From Hydrangea macrophylla (Eukaryota; Streptophyta; Magnoliopsida; Cornales; Hydrangeaceae), in assembly GCA_033977485.1 (NCBI GenBank), contig CM066987.1, positions 51,711,033 through 51,775,032 on the forward strand: a DNA stretch of 64,000 nt, given 5' to 3'. The position numbers and the translations under genes are program-made. Below the pieces are notes generated by a model that worked only from the letters and a program-made list of their open reading frames with translations, was not told the origin of the DNA and searched no databases. Of the stretch, positions 34,867 to 45,054 are shown in pieces (within the stretch, counting starts at the first letter, position 1; each line of letters opens with the position of its first letter).

Positions 34867-37086
34867 CACCCCATTACTCCTCATTTTAGGGGAGTAAAAT
34901 GCAAGTTTAGAGAAAGTTTGGGAGAGAAAGTGAAGAGATAAGGTTAGAGTGGAGAGAAAAGAAGCTTTCTTCTTTGATTTTTCAAAACAAAAGTGAGTTT
35001 CTAACTTTGTTTTTACTTCATTACTTCCATTTATTTCAACATTCAATACTCCCAACCACCATTTTAGTGAGCATTCAAGAGTGTGGAAGCTTCTTCCATG
35101 TCTAGTGTCATTACATATGAGTGATACACCAATCTACAAGTCTCATGCTTCATGAATATCATCTATTGATTATCATCTACTTGCTTGATTATATATATGT
35201 TCATCTCTCCTCATCTCATTTCTTTTTATTTTCTTTATTTACTTACTAGTTCATCATCATCTAAGTGATGACATGAAGTTTGGGGTGAGTGAATCCTTAT
35301 GGATAGTAGCTCTTGACCTCAAAAACATGTTTGATAGATGATGATCATAACCTCAATACTTCCAAGGCATTCTTGGAATGTATTGAAGTTATGCCCAAAA
35401 ATAAAATAAATCTCTCCAACAATCTTGGAGATTCTTAATGATGAGTTTGGTGTTAGTATTCTAAGTGGTCATAATCCTTATTGAGTGTTGGAAATATGTT
35501 TTCAAAACATCTATTTCAAAACCCCCTCTCAATCCCTCTCATTTGATTTCAAGAAATAAAACTTTGTTTTCTTCAATATCTCTAAAACAATGACCCAAAA
35601 CAGTGAGCTGTTCAGATTCAGAGATTTGTTTTGAATTAAATACTCAAGTTATGATGATGAAACCACTTGGAAAACCTTCCTAATACAGCATAGTTTGTCC
35701 CTAATTTTTCCCATCAATTATAGAAATATGAGAGTATTTGTTTTGGATGTGAGAAGTTCACATTCATAATCTGCCTCTGTTCTCACAGAATGTTCACCCA
35801 ACTTCTTGCACTTATTCTGGACATTTTCATCACTGTACATATACCTTTTCTATTTTTTTTATAAAACTTGGGTGTCTTAGGAAACTTTTGGTATATAATG
35901 GGTCATCATAAACCTTTTCTTTGATTTATGAAAAATCATACAAAATCAGTCAACAGTGCAGCTTTTGTTTCTGAGTCATGTGTATATTCTGATTTTTTTC
36001 TTTTAATCTGTGATAGCTATTGATGTTTGGCTTTTTGGGTTATTTTCTAGACACAATAAGAATGATCTCAGATTTTTCTCACATTTTTCTAGGCACGTTT
36101 GACCTCCCATTATAATGTTGCAAAGTGCCATATGCAGTCTGTCCACTATTCACAGCAAGCACATTTCAACTTTTATTCTTTGATTTGATGCTCATATGCA
36201 TTCCAAATTAGCTCACATCTTAGGAAGTAGTTCATACTACATTTGTATATATCCCATATTGATTTAATCCATTCATTCATGCACATTTTAGACTTCTAAG
36301 TCATTTTAGAAATCCATGAACACAAAACACACTACAACCTTTGCACATTTTTAGGTTCATACAATACATTCATGCAAGATTTGGGGTTTTTGTAACCCTT
36401 AATCCAAGAAGATTATAAGGAATGAACTTGATCACACGTTCATGCTTCCCCTCGATCTAATCATCCTTTCTCATCCGTCCCGGGGATTGAGAGATCTTCT
36501 TTTCTCAAAAAATAACATGCATCATTCTAGTTTGCTAAGCATATTTTGATTTCTTTAATTATTTGCTTCAAGAACAATTTATGTCCCCTTTAGATTAGGA
36601 AAACTTGATTAATCGATATATGATTAGACGATTTTTCCTAGGTTTATTTGTGTGATTTTCACTTTACATTGTATGATATTTGACTTAGATTTTATGAATG
36701 ATATCTTATCTTTTGATTTTCAATTTCAAGATTCTTATGTGATGTAATATACTATCATAGTATTAATTGTCGAACCAAACCTAGTATAAGATGATTATTT
36801 GGATGCTAATTGAGGCCCGTCGAAAGACGGGGCGAGTAGAGGGTGTTTTAGTCGCGACAAAGGCTCCTTCCTCTCTCGTACCAAAACCCCGAACCAAGTT
36901 CTTTGGTTATGAAGGGCCGGTGCCCTTATCCGCTTGGGTGAGTCAAAATTAGGTTTCTTGGTTCCTTAAAGACCAAGTGGCGACTCTGTATCTGTTTTCA
37001 ACAGACCTTTCGTTTTCTTTCCTTGATTCAAATCAATTTCAAAACAATCTCAACCAGAGAGAAGTGGTCCACTTCCGGTGTCCACA

Positions 37087-38650
37087 GCTGCAATTAGCCG
37101 TTTCGATGAGTGCACAACAGGTCGAGAGCTACAGCGACTCCCAGCTCGTGGTCAATCAAGTAAACCAAGAATACGAAGCACGGGAAGATAGCATGATGGC
37201 CTACTTAGCACTCGTCCGAACAGCGTCCAAACAACTCCAAGGCTTTTCCATCACTCGAATACCCAGAGAAGAGAACACCAGGGCTGACCGGCTCGCCCGC
37301 CTCGCATCGTCGGTTGAGTCAAACTTGCCCGGGATAAGGATACAATTCCTACCCGAGCCAAGTGTGATCAACTCAGAAGGCATGGAGGTCGACCCGGTCA
37401 CTCTGGGACCCAGCTGGATGGATCCGATCATGACTTTCTTGACGACAGGAAGGCTACCGGATGAGAAAGAGGAAGCAAGACGGGTCAAGTACCGAGCAGC
37501 ACGATATTATGTCCTAGACGGTGTCCTTTATAAAAGGGGGTTCACCATCCCGTACCTTCGTTGTGTCCATCCTACGCAGGTTCAAGCAATACTGTACGAA
37601 ATTCACGAAGGCGTGTGCGGGAACCACGTAGGGAGTCGGACACTCTCAAGAAAGGCCCTACTACAGGGGTACTACTGGCCAACCATGGCCCGGGATTCGC
37701 AGGAGTACGTTCGAAGGTGTGACAAGTGCCAACGGTACTCTCCCATGATAAACCAACCAGGAGAACTTCAGACACCGGTCCAAAGCCCTTGGCCATTCGC
37801 CCAATGGGGAATCGACATCGTTGGTCCCTTGCCAACGGGGAAGGGGCAGGTCAAGTTTGCCGTGATAGCCGTTGACTACTTCACAAAGTGGGCGGAGGCC
37901 GAGCCCCTGGCAACAATAACCGAGAGGAAGATGGAACATTTTGTGGAGAGAAATATCCTTAGCAGGTTCGGTATTCCGCGAGTCCTGATTAGCGACAATG
38001 GAAGACAGTTTGATACACCCGTCTTTAGACAGTTCTGCTCAGACTATGGAATACTGAACCACTACTCTTCTCCCGAGCATCCACAAGCTAATGGTCAGGC
38101 CGAAGTAACCAACCGTACGATTTTGCAGTCGATTAAGACGAGGCTCGAAGGTGCTAAAGGCCTGTGGGCCGACGAACTCCCAGCCCTTCTGTGGGCCTAC
38201 CGTACCACACCCCGGGCGGCAACAGGCGAAACCCCCTTTTCCTTGACTTATGGTTTCGAGGCAGTAGTCCCCACGGAGCTCGGGCTACCCACATACCGGG
38301 TAGCCACCTTCAATGACCCAGATAATGGAGAGGCCCTCAGGACGGAACTAGACCTGGTCGAGGAGAAAAGAGACCAAGCCTATCTCAAGGTGGCAGCTTA
38401 CAAGCAAAGGGTCTCACGGTATTACAATAGTAAGGTGAAGCATCGTAGTTTCCAGGTTGGGGACCTTGTTCTTAAAGCAGTGAACCAGTCAACCCGAGTC
38501 CCAAGCCATGGGAAGTTGGGAGCAAACTGGGAAGGACCATATACAGTCACTCGGGTCAACCGACCAGGAACCTACTGGCTACAAAGTATGGATGGGCACG
38601 ACCTCAGTCACCCCTGGAACGTGCAACATCTCCGCAAGTACTATCAGTAG
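37087..38650 (+). pseudogene. E3 second half of archaeal RNase H, and integrase
   Basis: The E3 pol resumes after E5. The archaeal RNase H continues with ESYSDSQLVVNQ and PREENTRADRLARLAS. A linker and the integrase follow: an HHCC zinc domain (37600-37735), then catalytic residues in WGIDIVG (near 37808), SDNG (Asp codon 37994-37996) and QAEVTN (Glu codon 38102-38104). The last two are separated by 35 residues. The C-terminal domain ends LRKYYQ with a stop at 38648-38650. This part has no stops; an ATG at 36977, inside E5, could open the frame but is fortuitous. Confidence 0.9.
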
Positions 38651-38795
38651 CACATAGCTACGGGAGTCTAGTGTTATGAGGAGAATTCTTTTTCTACGTA
38701 GCCTTGATAGGACAATTGTTACAGATTGTTATTTTTTGAATAAAATGGAAAGTTTGCTTTGAAACATTATTCCCTTCGGTACATCAGGCTTACCA

Positions 38796-38886
38796 AAAAG
38801 ACCTCGGGCCTAACCCCGAGGCACCAAAAGACCTCGGGCCTAACCCCGAGGCACCGAAAAGACCTCGGGCCTAACCCCGAGGCACC
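38796..38886 (+). repeat. 30-bp tandem repeat, three copies
   Basis: Copies at 38796-38825, 38826-38855 and 38856-38886 are almost identical. Each contains CCTCGGG and CCCGAGG as a small hairpin. Confidence 0.9.
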
Positions 38887-38895
38887 AAAAGGACC

Positions 38896-39430
38896 CTGCA
38901 ACCACCCATGTTCCAGGTCGGTTTCCTATGGTCGATCCCCAACACGCCCCCTCCTTAACAGGAGCCCTGGGGGCAAAAGGGTCCTACACCTAAACAGGAA
39001 ATTAACTAAAAGCTATGCTTAGGTCCAGCCGACGATGGGGCCAAACCCCTAGGTGGCCAGCGATGGCAAGCTTCAAAAGGAACCTGCAACCACCCATGTT
39101 CCAGGTCGGTTTCCTATGGTCGATCCCCGACACGCCCCCTCCTTAACAGGAGCCCTGGGGGCAAGAGGGTTCCATACCTAAACAGGAAATTAACTAAAGT
39201 TTCGCCTAGGTCCAGCCAGCGATGGGGCCAAAACCCCTAGGTGGCCAATGATGGCAAGCTTCAAATGCTCCTGCAACCACCCATGTTCCAGGTCGATTCC
39301 CTACGGCCATTCAGTCCCGTACTCCCGCACTCCTGCCTTAGCAAGATGCTTGGGGGGGCAGGGGACAGGAGGACAAAGGGTAACGCTAAGGCCAAAACAG
39401 GGAATTATATCATTCGACTAGGTGTTCTGT
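38896..39430 (+). repeat. ~188-bp tandem repeat, two full copies and one diverged copy
   Basis: Units start with CTGCAACCACCCATGTTCCA at 38896, 39084 and 39271 (spacing 188 and 187). The third diverges after ~50 bp. Hypervariable tandem repeats after pol are known in Tat elements and can seed satellite DNA. Confidence 0.85.
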
Positions 39431-39664
39431 GGGTTACGGTCCTAAAGCATTTGCTAAGGCAGATGTTAGGTTGGCCAAGGCCGTACGGATACTAGCAAAA
39501 GTTAAAAGCACAGTACAACAAAAATAACGGAAGGATAACCTCAAGGGCCTTTTCATTAATTAAAATGAGTGTACAAAGCTTGGGGGGCAATTGTAGTAAC
39601 CTCCCCGAAAAATAAAAGTCTACAAACAATAAAAGCAAATAAGCAGGAAGGAGAGACAGAGAAG

Positions 39665-41794
39665 TCAGTTTTCCGCATTAATCACGTTTTCGGTCTCCCC
39701 GACCTGTTCCCCCGGAATGGTAAGTCCCTCCTCCGCTAAGCCTTCCTCCGGGGTAGGCTCGGTGGCCTCAGCAACGACCACAGGATCTCCAACGGCCGCA
39801 AGCCCCTTGCCAGCAGCTGGAGCTTCACCGAGTCCGGGATCCTCACCGATGTCCCAGTAATCCGAGTCGATCCCCACGTAGGCCGAGAGGACCCACTCGG
39901 GATGGTCCCGAGCTACCCGCCGCTTCAGATCCTCATAACCTTGGAAGAAGCCATCGTCAAAAGCTCCCTCCAAGGCCTCTGCGGAAGGTGCCTCGGTCGC
40001 CGCCTTAGCCTGGGCGTCGGCTGCCGCGATGAGGGCCCGGGAAGTTTCCAGTTCGGCCAAAGCCGCTGCCAGGTTCGCCTGAGCCGCCCCTAAGCTCAAG
40101 GCCAGCGACTTCGTCTTGCTCGTCTCCACGGCCAGGGCAGCTTTTGCTACTTGCAGCTCTTTCCGTTCCTCAGAAAGGGCGGCTTCAGCGGCGCCCACCT
40201 TCTCGGCCAGGGATGAGTGGACGGATTCAGATCCCGCAGCTATGCAGCCAACCTACGGCAGGAGAACACACATCGGTTAAACAAGTAGTAAGTGCAGGGC
40301 AAGTCCGCGTTTAAACAAAAAGAAGCAGAACACTCACCAGGTGGGAGACGCTATATAGCCATCCTTGGATCCCTTGGGGGGTTAGCTCGGCACACGCTGT
40401 CACCTGGCTTGGCGCGAGGCAGGGCCTGAGTCTCTCCCGGGCCTCGTCATGCCCGCCCGGGGGCAAACCCGATGGAACATCAGCCATGGGCACGGGCTCT
40501 TCAACAGCCGGCCTGGGGGGAACCGATGCCCCTACGGGACTTGGACGGGTATTGGTCCCGTGGCGAATGCGCCTGAGTGGGCGGTCGCCGCCTGGAACCT
40601 CGGTGGCCGGCCTCTTTCCTTGGGCGATTGCCACCCGAGCGGCAGCAGTGGCGGTAGCGGCGACCTGTCTCTCCCGCAGCTGATCCAAGTTGCGTTTGGG
40701 AGCCATTTCTGTAGAAACAAAGATCGTACGATCAAAGGTGCAAGGGGCAGAAATAGTACAAGTACATGTTACTGGCACACTTACCAGGGATGATGGGTGT
40801 AAAGCTGGGGGCCGGAATAGGCGGCTCAGGGAAATATTTAGCGATGAGCCCTCCCGACCGGGACAGCACGTTCCAGATGCTGGCGGGCAACTTCGCTAGC
40901 TTCAAGATCCTGGCCTGGCACGCCTCAGAAATTTCTGGGGGTTTAGTTGAGCCCGCTGTAAAAAAAAAAAAGAAGAAAACTGGTCAACAATCCGCTGTGT
41001 TCCGGATAGTTCGAGATAGCAGATAAGGTCGGAAGGGCGGTCTTACCCTTCAACTCCCTGGCCCAGGATGTCTTCAGCTGGCTCCCCGGAGCCATGTCAC
41101 AGAGATGAAGGGTAGACACCTGGAAGAATTTTCCCTTCCACCCTTTATTATTACTAGGGCAGTTGTCAATGATTTTCCTGCCCGGACGGGCAGAGAACGA
41201 GAAAAACCCCAACTCATTATGCACAGGGAATGGCCGGTAAGCCCAAAGGAACTCCTGTAGGGTAAGATCATACCCGAACGCCTGGGGCCACAATGATATA
41301 CACCCCATCAAGAACCTCCACCCGTTGGGAGCCAACTGACCGGGAGCGATGTCCAGAAAAATCAATATGTCCCGAGCCACCGGGTGAAGCGGAAGTCGGA
41401 GGCCCGCCATCATAGCGTCCTCAAACAGGGTGACGAACCCTGACTGATATAGGTGCGCGCCGCCGGAATTTACGGCTAGGGCGCAACCGTCAGGAAGGGA
41501 GTACCTCTCCCTAATCCGGCGAAGGTCTCCAGAGTGAAGAACGGAAGAGGTGGACTCACAAGCGAAGACCGTGCGGTCGGTCCCCTCAGGCAGCTCGTCG
41601 CCTAAACCCCTCGAAACGGAGGCGACAGGGGCCTCCTCAGAAGACTGACTACTGGACAGGCGAATGGGGATCCAGGCCCCGCTTTGGTGGTCGGACGGGG
41701 ATTCCGGGAGCTGGCCTTGGCTAGCACCAGGGGACCCCGACCGATACTGCTCACTCTCCGATCTCGACGCGGAATTGAAGCCGGAGTGCTCCAT
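39665..41794 (-). CDS. Antisense gene B of E3: predicted four-exon gene, putative gypsy-type transposon domain
   Basis: Predicted exons on the minus strand: 41794-41047, 40955-40785, 40708-40338 and 40252-39665. All three introns start with GT (GTAAGA, GTAAGT, GTGAGT) and end with AG after pyrimidine-rich sequence. Lengths sum to 1878 bp, an exact multiple of three, and the frame stays open across each junction (625 residues). The start is the first ATG after the TATA box at 42162-42171; the frame is open upstream but without an ATG. Exon 1 resembles the plant 'putative gypsy type transposon' family (Transposase_28), with GLRLPLHPVARDIL and LAPNGWRFLMG. Exon 3 starts basic; exon 4 is Ala/Glu-rich, coiled-coil-like, then acidic. 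A 5' UTR intron is possible. Function unknown; antisense extra ORFs are described in Tat elements. Confidence 0.75.
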
Positions 41795-42623
41795 CTCTGG
41801 CCCTCCGGCAGGAAGGAACCGACACAAAGGACGACTCGCAAAGGGATCGAAAACCCCGAGCCTGATATACAGGGGGGGCAGGGTTACTAACCTGAATGGT
41901 AGCAAGTAGATGCTCCGCAGCACCAGGTAGCACTCTCTCAGAACAACGCAAGGAACACCCGTCCGGTTCAAGTGGGTTAGGGTTCCACCTGACTCGAAAA
42001 ATGCTACGAATCTGAGAAGGAAGAAATCCCACTCCCGCTCAAACCCCACAAGGTTCGTTCTCTCCAGTTTCGCTTCGAAAGGAAAAAGGAACAGGGAAGA
42101 GAAGAAAGAAAGATCAGAGACAAGAGAATCAGGAGGGTGCGCAGGAGGTGGGGCGAGTGCTCCTTATATAAAAGACCTCGAACGGCCCAGATCAGAACAG
42201 ATCCAGCAGTCCAGAAAATATCCCGCCCAAAACCGTCGCTTCGGTCACGTGGGGGGTCGCCTCAAAAGGCGCGCACATTAAATACACAAAAGGACGGTTC
42301 CGTTGGCTTGTGAACGGTTTGGTTACGCCCACGTCTCCATTCGTTAGGATCTAACCTGACCAACGGTTGATTGACGCGTGGTAGCAGCGGTCCAGGCCCG
42401 AGCAACCATAGCCCGGGCGCATTTGCGAGCCGGTCGGGAATTAACCTCACAGAGTTGTACAGAATTGATACACAGTTCAAAGGACTTAATGAAGGAAAAA
42501 GATGGCCTCGGGGACCTTTTTATAAAAGGAAAACTGTACAAAGACGGGAGCAATTATAGTAGCCTTCCCGGTAAAGAAAAAGAGAAGAAAAAATGCACAT
42601 ATGTATGTAAACAGAAAGTGCCC
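41795..42623 (-). other. Promoter and 5' UTR of antisense gene B; spacer to gene A
   Basis: 42157-42284 is the promoter block of gene B. 41795-42161 is its probable leader, which contains a possible small intron (CAG|GTTAGT near 41890). The rest is the 3' flank of gene A. No other gene is seen. Confidence 0.6.
42157..42284 (-). promoter_or_regulatory. Promoter block of antisense gene B (G-box + TATA)
   Basis: On the minus strand: TATTTAATG, a GC-rich part, CACGTG (42246-42251), then TTATATAAGG (42162-42171) 75 bp later. It is homologous over its whole length to 43829-43954 in front of gene A. Confidence 0.75.
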
Positions 42624-43718
42624 TTAAGGTCCTTGGCCCTTCAAAGCCTTGACCTCCTCCTCCAAGGCAGCCACCTTTGCCACCAGCCCCTCAACGGCGA
42701 TCTCCAGAGCGTGGACGTCCACCCCTCGCAGGGCGGAGTCCATCCGCAGCTCGTCACCCGCCTTCTCTACCGCCTGCAAGCGTTCTTCCATGTTCACGAG
42801 AGAGAAATCCGACCATGAGCCCGGCATGCGGGGACCGGTGAATATTTCCGGTCGGCTCCTCTTCGGTGGGGGCTGAGGCTCTTCTTCGACCTCCTTCTCC
42901 TTGCCCTTCCTGGACGGGCCCGGTGGCGGGCTTACATCCTCAGATGAGGAGGAGTCATTGCTGGTGGACAAGGTGACCGGCCCCTCGGGTTGGCCCGTCC
43001 TGCTGGCCGGGCGCGCCCCGGTCGCCATCGACCGGGTATAGCGGCGCGATCCAGATGCCGCAGCGGCAGCGGTTGCAGAAGATGGTCCGACGCCCGAATT
43101 CTCCGCAGGTCTCCCTTTCAAGTAGGAGAATGACATACCGGCCTCAATGGCTTGGTCAAATGCCTCTATGTCATCCTCGGAAGGGACGACTCCACGAAGG
43201 GCGGTGAAAGCCTGTTTGCAGTGGTCGGGATTATAATCCGCAGGAGGGCAGAGACCGTCATTCTCCAGCCAGTTACCAGCAACCAGGACCCAAGGGTACC
43301 GTTGCCAGTTCTTGTTTGGGAAGTCTAGACCTCGGACAAGGTCTTTTCCCTCAGTCTTAGGGCGAAAGTAGGGGCCTCCGTTGTCAATACCCAGTATATA
43401 ACACCTTGCGACGTCGGCGGCCCGGAGAAATAACCCCAGTCGCTCGTTCAGCGCCGAAATCCCCCATAAGAGGCGGGCAACGTTTGGTCGGCATTTGTGT
43501 AGTGGAATCTGCAACCCCTGAAGAAGGTCGCAGAAGGAAACCGGCAGAGGAAAGCGTAATCCCACGATGAGCAGCAGATAGCTGCTAATGAGGAAGAAAG
43601 GAGGGGCTACTTCTTCTCCTTCAGCGAAAGGATGGATCACCACGTCCTCGGGAACTTGGCAATCTTCTCGGAATGCCCTAAGCCCCTCGTCTGATGTTAG
43701 GTCAATGTGGGAGGCCAT
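42624..43718 (-). CDS. Antisense gene A of E3, 364 residues, unknown function
   Basis: An uninterrupted minus-strand frame. The ATG at 43718 lies 116 bp after a TATA box. Residues ~1-190 form a globular part with LIVGLRFPLPVSFCDLL and LLWGISALNERLGLFL. These have the same spacing and character as the matching motifs of gene B (MMAGLRLPLHPVARDIL; FLMGCISLWP), suggesting a distant paralogue in the same plant transposon-protein family. A low-complexity Ser/Ala/Pro part with a basic PPPKRSRPE patch (possible nuclear signal) follows. The C-terminus (about 305-360) is a heptad-like coiled coil rich in Glu, Ala and Leu. No splice sites are needed. Coding in an antisense direction within a retrotransposon suggests a regulatory role, but that is speculation. 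Confidence 0.7.
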   Translation of the reverse strand: MASHIDLTSDEGLRAFREDCQVPEDVVIHPFAEGEEVAPPFFLISSYLLLIVGLRFPLPVSFCDLLQGLQIPLHKCRPNVARLLWGISALNERLGLFLRAADVARCYILGIDNGGPYFRPKTEGKDLVRGLDFPNKNWQRYPWVLVAGNWLENDGLCPPADYNPDHCKQAFTALRGVVPSEDDIEAFDQAIEAGMSFSYLKGRPAENSGVGPSSATAAAAASGSRRYTRSMATGARPASRTGQPEGPVTLSTSNDSSSSEDVSPPPGPSRKGKEKEVEEEPQPPPKRSRPEIFTGPRMPGSWSDFSLVNMEERLQAVEKAGDELRMDSALRGVDVHALEIAVEGLVAKVAALEEEVKALKGQGP

Positions 43719-43828
43719 TTGGTGCAGATAAAAGTTTGGAAAGGCAAAGACAGCAGAGGATAGGAGGCTCGGAGAGTTTGCTCAGGCGATTCAGCTGGTG
43801 TTGTATAGTGAAGAAGCAAGGATAAATA

Positions 43829-43954
43829 GTGCTCCTTATATAAGCAGCACGAACGGTTGGGATCCAATCTGATCGAACGGTTCACGTACTCTCCCGCCGA
43901 AACTGTCGTTTCGGGCACGTGGGGCGTCGCCTCAGGAAGCGTGAGCATTAAATA
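43829..43954 (-). promoter_or_regulatory. Promoter block of antisense gene A (G-box + TATA)
   Basis: G-box CACGTG at 43916-43921 and TATA TTATATAAGG at 43834-43843, 73 bp apart; duplicated as the promoter block of gene B. The stretch 43955-44213 to its right has no gene and includes another CACGTG at 44045-44050. Confidence 0.75.
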
Positions 43955-44213
43955 TGGGATGTGATAGTCTGGTTGTCAGCTGGACGGTTCAGTTACCTCT
44001 TAAACTGGATGCTTTGAGCCCGAACTATGCTTGTAACCAGTAGGCACGTGGCGTCGGGGATCTTAGGCCTGTACAGCTACCGCTCGGTCCTTGCGCCGCC
44101 GGGTCGTCCCGTGATAGCCGTGGTCCGGTGGGGGACCTGGCATTTTCCCGGACGGTCTATGAAGGGCGTTCTTAATTTTCCGACCTCATCTGATAAAGCG
44201 TCATCTCAGCTCT

Positions 44214-44229
44214 GAAAATGGAGGGCAGC
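44214..44229 (+). other. E3 polypurine tract
   Basis: GAAAATGGAGGGCAGC lies directly before the 3' LTR. It is purine-rich and correctly placed to prime plus-strand DNA synthesis. Confidence 0.7.
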
Positions 44230-44840
44230 TGATATGTCCATAAATATCTTGTAATTGCCTAACCGCCACGTGTTCAGCTAATAACCCGGGGAAGCCGGAT
44301 TTGAGGCATGGAGCCCACGCTCCCGAGGGATGCTGCAGTTGCCAACCGAGATACTCGGGCGGTCGTAGTGAGGCCCTGAGGATCACGGCATTAATCACGT
44401 TTCCCCTCAATTCGTTACACAGCTGTCGCTCTATCAAGAGAATCAGTGGTTTCCTTAACTACTTAGGAAACTCACCAAATATTGGGCAAATCTATTGTGA
44501 TTAGATTAGGCTTCCTAATCTAATAAAACTTACCATGTAAAGGTGGACTCTTACACTTATAAAAGAGCCCACCTACCCTCTCAAAGGGGATCCGAGTATC
44601 AACTCTCTAAGCAAATACACCTTATAGAAATCACCAACATACACGCATACACCCGGCTGGTATTACTGGTAGTGCCGCCCCACTTTGTTGGCTCACCAGG
44701 CCGCCGGTGATCTGCTAGTGAACGCGCATAGACGCAACCGTGGACGTAGGTCACCTCATTAACGGGGCCGAACCACACACAAACCTTCTGTGATCTCGTT
44801 TTCTTCTTAAAATTGCCCTCACCAGTTTTCGGCATCATCA
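44230..44840 (+). repeat. E3 3' LTR
   Basis: 611 bp, about two mismatches to 29053-29663, followed by the target duplication AAAGC (44841-44845) and the E4 gag start. Confidence 0.95.
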
Positions 44841-45030
44841 AAAGCTAAGGTAGAATCTACGGACATAAGAAGGAAACCTCCTTGTGTGGATTTTATTTAT
44901 TTATTTTAATTAATTAATTATTTACTATTATTATTATTATTATTATTTTGGAACTATTTACAAAAGAAATAAAAATAGAAATGGGATAAAGATAGAGCAG
45001 GATGACCTAGAGGTTCGTGCTTGGACACCG
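44841..45030 (-). pseudogene. E4 gag start codon and leader
   Basis: On the minus strand the ATG is at 44864-44866. It encodes a Met-Ser start in frame with the E4 gag at 29052, beyond E3. The leader (44867-45030) is very AT-rich with an ATT/TTA run, and has a GTAAAT at the position homologous to the E1 splice donor. Confidence 0.75.
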
Positions 45031-45048
45031 TCCCCGGCAACGACACCA
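45031..45048 (-). other. E4 primer binding site, decayed tRNA-Asp type
   Basis: TGGTGTCGTTGCCGGGGA on the minus strand differs from the E1 site by two C-to-T changes and has the same six-base spacer to the LTR. Confidence 0.85.
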
Positions 45049-45054
45049 AAAACT

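Larger units (their letters stand above)
33776..37086 (+). mobile_element. E5: solo LTR of a Tat/Ogre-type element
   Basis: A single 3311-bp LTR, starting TGTAGACACC and ending GGTGTCCACA, flanked by GCTGC at 33771-33775 and 37087-37091. No internal region is present, so it arose by recombination between two LTRs of a full element. Removing it with one duplication restores the E3 frame. Its start is similar to the E2 LTR. It contains a TTGACC array (34066-34132), GC-rich palindromes (34654-34714) and a TATA box (34859-34866). The remainder, AT-rich from about 35000 to 36970, has no gene. Confidence 0.92.
38651..39664 (+). other. E3 post-pol region with tandem repeats
   Basis: No sense gene. 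It holds a 30-bp repeat (38796-38886) and a ~188-bp repeat (38896 to ~39430). It ends with the 3' flank of the antisense gene whose stop codon is at 39665. Confidence 0.7.
29053..44840 (+). mobile_element. E3: Tat-lineage retrotransposon with antisense genes
   Basis: Complete 15.8-kb element including a 3.3-kb solo LTR. The 611-bp LTRs begin TGATATGTCC and end GCATCATCA; the target duplication AAAGC is at 29048-29052 and 44841-44845. By eye the LTRs differ at only two bases (29064/44241 and 29105/44282). Tat lineage is shown by the second, archaeal-type RNase H and by a long region after pol with antisense genes and tandem repeats. The sense gag-pol is interrupted by two TAG codons and E5. 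It is inserted near the gag start of E4. Confidence 0.95.

Noticed and set aside
36977..37086. Start of E3 integrase gene at the ATG at 36977
   Set aside because: That ATG lies within the solo LTR; the real frame comes from upstream pol and resumes after the target duplication.
41795..42049. Longer start for antisense gene B at 42049
   Set aside because: The frame is open there, but the codon is GTG, not ATG; the first ATG after the promoter is at 41794.
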